Part shown: piece by piece, positions 59,701-64,000 of the stretch
Layout: every line of letters begins with the position of its first letter
Numbering within the stretch: the first letter of the stretch is position 1
Assembly (NCBI RefSeq): GCF_021347895.1
Contig: NC_067132.1
Coordinates: 11,462,995 to 11,526,994, forward strand
Direction of reading: 5' to 3'
Length of the DNA: 64,000 nucleotides
Source of the DNA: Acanthochromis polyacanthus
Taxonomy: Eukaryota > Chordata > Actinopteri > Pomacentridae
The notes under the pieces: model-generated
Databases searched by the model: none
What the model was told of the DNA's origin: nothing
Seen by the model: only the letters and a program-made list of their open reading frames with translations
Translations under genes and position numbers: made by a program

Positions 59701-62700
59701 AGCTGAACAAATCAGACGCTCCGTACACCCTCAGTGTTGCCAACAGACTCTATGGAGAGCAGTCCTACCAGTTTGTTCAGGTGTGTGTCTTCTTTTTTCC
59801 AGCATATGTTCTGGGTATTCACAAACAGGGTTTGGTTATGCTTATGTTTCATTCAGCTAGCATGACTAAGAAAAGCAGAGAGGAATGTTGAAGAGGTTTA
59901 AGAAGCAATGATGGATATGGGAGTGGGCCCCAGGCCAAAATACAAGGAAAAAGTAAATTAATGACTGTAAAATACTGTTTTATCCACAAGAGCTTTTAAT
60001 TCTAGTAAGATGAATCATGGGGTTCACTTATAACTTACAAATGTGTTGTTTGGTTCGATGGATTCCAGGAGTTCTTGGGAAAAACCAGGAAGCACTACAA
60101 CGCTGAGCTGGAATCTGTGGACTTCATGAAAAAGTCTGAAGCAGCCAGACTCAACATCAACAGCTGGGTGGAGGAACAAACACAAGGTGGATCAACACAC
60201 ACATTTACTGTGTGTAAACTGACCTGCAAACCTCCTTCTGTCCGTCTGTCTGTCAGTCCTGTGTTGGTTTAAGTGCAGAAAGAGCTATATTTGCAGATAT
60301 TTTAATACAAACTTACATGGATGTAAATGGCCTGACTGAGCCATGAGGGACATGAAGAGGACCTGTGTTGCTTTGGGTTTGAATGGCGGAGTGATGATTT
60401 GATCAAATTCTATTGAACAAAGGCAGAAACATTTCATTTTGGTGTGTTATGTGATAAATAGAGCTGGAAAATGTTAACAAAGTGACAAACTTAAAGTATA
60501 CTATTTATATTTGACCAAATGTGACATTGCTTCACATGCATCAATTCTTTTCACCAGGTAAAATTAAGGATGTGCTGGCCCAGGGTGTGGTGGACGACAT
60601 GACCAGGTTGGTGCTGGTCAATGCCATCTACTTCAAGGGCAACTGGAACAAGCAGTTTAAGGAGAGCTCTACACGTGACGCTCCATTTAGAGTCAACAAG
60701 GTAAAACTGCAGCAGAATGATGATGTGATTATACAGGGTGTCCCAAAAAAATGTATACACACTTTAAATAATTGTAAGCTCGGTGTTTATTATAATTCGT
60801 TTCATTTTCAACATGTAAAAGAATCTACGAACATCATTCTGTTGTTTTGTCACCGCCTGTTCTCAAACTGATGTCCGTTCTGGTCCAGACACTGCCAACA
60901 ACGCGAAGCGATGGAATAGCACACATCATGAAACAATTCCCTTGGTATTTGCGTTCAAGAAAAAGTCAAAAAAGTCATCTTGAAATAAACAATAGGGAAA
61001 AGATCTGTGGGATGATGAAGAAACTGGAAGCAGGTGAGATCAGGGGTGATCATGTCTTTCCGTAAAAGTCTCCCTTTTTTGTCCTCGAACTGTGGCCGCA
61101 AAACAACAAAAAACAAACAAACAAAAAAAAAAACAACTGACATTCAGTCACTGAATTGAGAGCAACCATTGAAAGTGAATGCATGCAAATACCAAGGGAA
61201 TTTTTTTTGGAACACCCTCTATTTTGTAAAGTCAAGCTTCAGTTCTGTCTTCACTGTGTAACAGATTTAAAACATGAGATGCAACATCATGAGATACTAT
61301 CAACAGAATGATTTTGCAAACTGCATTGAAATTGATGCATTTTTCAGCCCTTCTCTTCCATGAAGTACAGCTGTTTCAAAGAGGTCATAGCAGGCATATG
61401 AAAGCCCCCAACAGGAGTGTCCAGTACATCTTCAAACCACAGCTCAGCGAAGGCAAGAGACAACTCAAGACGACTTTTAAGAACATTATGTTTGTTTCTG
61501 AGTTCTGAATAAAGGTTGAATTCTCTGATGGATTTCTAATTTAATCAGAGAAGTAATATCATTACTACACCTTCTTCATTAAAATTGTTAGAAGAAATGT
61601 GAATAAAAGGAATTCAACATCAGTGTCTGACAGAAATCCTCACTGTGGTGAAAGTCTGATGATGTAGACTGCATATTAGAAAAGGATAGGAGGATGTATT
61701 TCTCAGGTTTTTTGAAACATGAGTTGCAGAAAACAAGAAATTGTAAAACTTTCATTCTGGGTAACAGATCTCATGGTCTTTGTATCAGTCAGAGACAGGC
61801 CTTTCTATTGGTCTAATAAATGTTGTTTTATCCACTGACAAAATATTCACCACAGTAAAAAAAAGAAGAGTAAAGACACTGAGTAATAAACAGTGATTTG
61901 TTAAAACAACATTTAAAGAGGTAGAACCATCAGGTGGCCGAAACACAGCAGAACCAACTGCAAAGCAAGCCTTAATACTAGATCAGATTTTTATGATGTT
62001 GGTTAACTGGAAAAAATGGAGTTAACATTGATAGTGGTTTGTTCACCACCTGATCTATGCCACTCCAAGTTTCACAGGTTTCTCATTCCTCTTGTAGGCA
62101 GACAAACCTTGAAACATCCATCCATCCATCCATCCATCCATCCATCCATCCATCCATCCATCCATCCATCCATCCATCCATCCATCCATCCATCCATCCA
62201 TCCATCCATCCATCCATCCATCCATCAGCTTTGCTTGTTTTTAGTTCTTGGAGGTGTTTAACCTCTTATCCAAATGCTTCCTCGGTTCTGACTGACTGGT
62301 TGGTGTTTATTTAAGGCCACCAGTGGGTCATTACTCCTCCAAATCCAACATGAATAAAGATTTGGTTAAACTGGATGTCTGAGCTGCAGTCTGTGTGTCT
62401 GATAGGTGGTGTCAGAGGCCAACCTCTCTGTTTATAGACGATCTTTTCAGTTCAACATAGAAAGGTTCTGTGATAGAATAAGTCCAAACATCCAGAACAC
62501 TTAATGTAGCTTTAAATATAATGTATAATATGTTAAAGAGTTGTAACCAAAGAAAAACAGTGGTTCCACTGCATGAAAGTTTGAATTATGGTGCAGCTGT
62601 GGCCACACTCAACAAATGCCTCAATGATTACACCCTGCCATGCACTTCTGATTCACTGCAACTGGGTGATGAGCACAAGATTCCAACTGGTGGGAAGTTT

Positions 62701-63708
62701 CAGGTTTTGTGGTTTTTCTGTTTCATGTTTTCAGAATGAAACCAAGTCCGTGAAGATGATGTACCAGAAAACTAAATTTCCTTTGACCTACATCCCTGAA
62801 GTGAACTGCCAGGTAATTCATAATCAATACAGTCCATCAGTCAGTATGTCTGGATAATGTGTGTGGGTTTAGTCTTTGCATGTATTCCATAAACTAGTTC
62901 ATACACATGAACCAAACAGCTGCAAGGCCGGTTTGTGTATGTACTGTCATGTTTGAAATGTTTGACAGATCCTAGAGATGCCCTACAAAGGCAAGGAGCT
63001 CAGCATGCTCATCTTCCTCCCCAATGACATGGAGGACAGTACAACAGGCCTGGAGAAGGTACAAACACAAACATTTGTACTTGGGCACAAAACAAAATCT
63101 ACAAGATACACACAAAGGAATGATTGATTTTGTGTCCACCACCCAGCTGGAGAAGGAGCTGATCTATGAGAAGTTTGTGGAGTGGACTCGTCCAGACATG
63201 ATGGATGAAATTGAGGTCCAGGTGGGTCTGCCTCGATTCAAGATGGAGGAGAAGTACGACATGAAGAAGGTCCTGGCCAGCATGGGCATGGTGGACGCCT
63301 TTGACATGGGAAAGAGTGACTTCTCTGGTATGACGTGTTCCTGGATCGTACAAGATACATTAAAGAGCAGGCAGCCAAAGCCTGAACTGGCTACTGAAGT
63401 TCTCCCAAATCAATGCTGTCTACACTCCCACCAGGTACCATATTTATGTGAAGTATCATCTGTCACTCTCTCCTTTAACAGGCATGTCTCCTGCCAATGA
63501 CCTGGTGCTGTCTGAAGTCATCCATAAGGCTTTCGTGGAGGTCAACGAGGAGGGAACTGAGGCTGCTGCTGCCACTGCTGCTATAATGATGCTGCGTTGC
63601 GCCATGATTCCAGCCACCTTCATCGCAGACCACCCCTTCCTCTTCTTCATCCGACACAACCCTTCCATGAGCATCCTCTTTGCTGGCCGATACTGCTCCC
63701 CTGAGTGA
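47761..63708 (+). CDS. serpinb1: Serpin gene C: clade-B serpin, SERPINB1-like with CD-loop exon, predicted P1 Arg
   Basis: Coding exons: 47761-47937, 58050-58175 (CD loop), 59640-59780, 60069-60186, 60558-60700, 62735-62812, 62969-63058, 63147-63327, 63482-63708; 426 residues with the CD-loop exon, 384 without, in frame either way. The CD-loop exon starts [10 protein letters not shown] and contains [11 protein letters not shown], as in other fish SERPINB1-like proteins I recall. Hinge [11 protein letters not shown] precedes loop [13 protein letters not shown] and [14 protein letters not shown]. Aligned to human SERPINB1, P1-P1' is Arg-Cys, which predicts trypsin-like targets. Clade-B features: no signal peptide, NAIYFKGNW present. 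Intron 2 holds a 6.2-kb L1 block and a duplicated piece of exon 2. Frames and splice sites are intact, but splicing across the 10-kb first part of intron 2 and the CD-loop donor ACA|GTAAAG is unproven. Confidence 0.9.
48360..50040. other. GC-rich, proline-codon-rich tract, probable L1 3' region
   Basis: About 1.6 kb of C-rich sequence on the + strand in an otherwise AT-rich window. It gives long overlapping frames in several phases on both strands (for example 48933-50021 + and 49305-49784 -) that are Pro/Gly/Arg-rich without domains. A purine tract (GGAGGGGGAGGGAAGCGGAG) at about 49721-49745 could form triplex or quadruplex structures. It continues directly from the L1 C-terminal region, so I read it as the element's 3' UTR, not as a gene. 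Confidence 0.55.
50604..54045 (-). pseudogene. L1 ORF2, reverse transcriptase core deleted
   Basis: Endonuclease: [31 protein letters not shown]. Endonuclease end: [24 protein letters not shown]. Reverse transcriptase: [33 protein letters not shown], then QTGFTNG followed by a stop where GR.. is expected. About 120 residues carrying motifs A and B are missing and replaced by unrelated [17 protein letters not shown] follows at 51840. Further stops and frameshifts (near 51500, 53640) occur. Non-functional. Confidence 0.82.
51841..52385. mobile_element. TTAA-flanked segment replacing part of L1 reverse transcriptase, possible piggyBac-type element
   Basis: The intruding 537 bp are bounded by TTAA at 51841-51844 and 52382-52385. 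Read from the right, the end is CCCGTTGCGCTTCAGTTGCG, with a CCC start as in piggyBac-type elements; the left end GCTGCAGTCAATTCC does not match it. A deletion of the L1 at the same place makes the interpretation uncertain. No coding region. Confidence 0.35.
54497..54526 (+). pseudogene. Duplicate 3' end of serpin exon 2 within intron 2 of gene C
   Basis: About 30 bp (GGGCAACACAGAAGCGCAGA, then TGTCAGAG) followed by the GT donor and at least 300 bp of intron matching the start of intron 2 in A and B. The proper exon 2 is at 47756-47937. This second copy has no acceptor and no 5' part, so it should be silent. It marks the join between two serpin-derived segments. Confidence 0.85.
55845..56206. 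mobile_element. Fold-back hAT-type MITE in intron 2 of gene C
   Basis: The two ends, CAGAGGTGGACAGAGTAGCC and GGCTACTCTGTCCACCTCTG, begin inverted repeats that extend for roughly 90-100 bp each with few mismatches. The 362-bp unit could form a long hairpin. Flanking 8-mers AAAGTCTG and AATGTCTG differ at one base. Non-coding. Confidence 0.82.
57308..57827. mobile_element. hAT-type repeat in intron 2 of gene C
   Basis: Ortholog of 15075-15761 in gene A, starting CAGGGGTCTCAAAC and ending GCACATCCCTG, with 8-mers CTCTAGTG and CTCTAGTT. The TTTTGT-rich middle is about 165 bp shorter than in A. Confidence 0.72.
58176..59130. other. Intron 2 segment retained only in gene C
   Basis: Sequence between the CD-loop exon and the shared MITE region. 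It has no counterpart in A, where an RTE tail replaces it, or in B, where it is deleted. Short frames here resemble no protein. No RNA gene recognised. Confidence 0.5.
59171..59538. mobile_element. Tc1/mariner-type MITE upstream of exon 3 of gene C
   Basis: Complete copy flanked by TA (59169-59170 and 59539-59540), starting CACTACTGTTCAACAG and ending CTTTGAACAGTAGTG. Uninterrupted reference for the copies in A and B. Confidence 0.8.
60734..61219 (-). mobile_element. IS630/Tc1/mariner-type insertion in intron 5 of gene C
   Basis: Flanked by TA (60732-60733, 61220-61221). Genes A and B have the uninterrupted site (gene A: GTGATTCTATTTTG at about 18640). The left end CAGGGTGTCCCAAAAAAATG and right end GGAACACCCTC are inverted. 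The minus strand near the left end still encodes ELFHDV and [20 protein letters not shown] transposase tail. The interior has been rearranged: CCCTTGGTATTTGC (60940) recurs inverted as GCAAATACCAAGGGA (61186-61200), making a fold-back. Confidence 0.85.
62115..62226. repeat. (CATC)n microsatellite in intron 5 of gene C
   Basis: About 28 CATC units, at the same site as in gene A but longer. Tandem-repeat frames reading IHPSIHPS are artefacts. Confidence 0.95.
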
Positions 63709-64000
63709 GAGCGTCGTTGTTTAGAGCAGGTTTTCCCAACAGAGGGAGGTTACAACACATATAATCTGCAATAGTGTAACGTTTTATTCTGCATCACTGG
63801 AAGAATGTTGAGAATAATCGCTCTACAGTTTCTTATCGCTAATCACACCCTGAGTTCCCGTCCAATGTTTCCAACACCAGGATTATGAGTAAAAACGATG
63901 GTGTTGGATCTTCTAAACCTGATCTCTCTCATTTGTGTCTCTTCTCATATAAATGATTGTGAATTTGTCCTGTGCCTTCCTGAACATTCAGCTCTAGCAC
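63709..64000 (+). terminator. Start of the 3' UTR of gene C, cut by window end
   Basis: Matches the 3' UTRs following genes A (20783) and B (43443) almost base for base. The polyadenylation signals expected by analogy about 650 bp after the stop lie beyond the window. Confidence 0.6.

Noticed and set aside
1..64000. tRNA, rRNA or CRISPR arrays
   Set aside because: I saw no tRNA-like cloverleaf, rRNA core sequence or spaced direct repeats; CRISPR would also not be expected in a fish genome.

Overview
The window looks like euchromatic DNA of a ray-finned (percomorph-type) teleost. The evidence is GT-AG spliced genes, dense but mostly broken transposable elements typical of fish (L1, L2, Rex1/CR1 and RTE tails, Tc1/mariner, hAT, solo LTRs), CATC, GT and TA microsatellites, and no bacterial-style gene packing. 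I cannot name the species.

Layout. Positions 1-8.8 kb are a nested transposon block: an antisense L1-type LINE whose ORF1 is split by a hAT element that is itself split by a second hAT element, flanked by an inverted pair of a third hAT element. 8.8-10.7 kb holds hAT and RecQ-helicase fragments and a long GT microsatellite. From 10.76 kb to the end there is a head-to-tail array of three paralogous clade-B serpin genes of the SERPINB1 (leukocyte elastase inhibitor) type, all on the + strand: gene A (exon 1 ending 10877; coding exons 12834-20782), gene B (exon 1 ending 27290; coding 29123-43442) and gene C (exon 1 ending 46024; coding 47761-63708). Each has one non-coding first exon and eight core coding exons with intact reading frames. 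A solitary, inverted, stop-containing last exon of a fourth serpin lies at 24.7-24.9 kb. The introns and spacers carry transposons; intron 5 of B (9.5 kb, Tc1 > L2 > Tc1 nest) and intron 2 of C (11.7 kb, L1 block) are the most inflated.

Biology. The three genes are almost identical in introns, hinge, breach and C-terminus, but their reactive-centre loops (RCLs) have been rewritten. Aligned to human SERPINB1, the predicted P1-P1' pairs are Phe-Ala (A), Cys-Ser (B) and Arg-Cys (C). I count 13-20 differences in 39 loop bases against about 1-3 in the remaining ~188 bases of the same exon. Gene C alone keeps an intact extra CD-loop exon rich in Met-Gln (58050-58175). In A this exon is cut off by an RTE retroposon tail, and in B it is deleted. 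Promoters also differ: A has lost the shared upstream region and C has lost the TATA box. The picture is a locally expanding array of intracellular protease inhibitors that is changing target protease, CD-loop content and probably expression, with transposons supplying most of the structural breakpoints.
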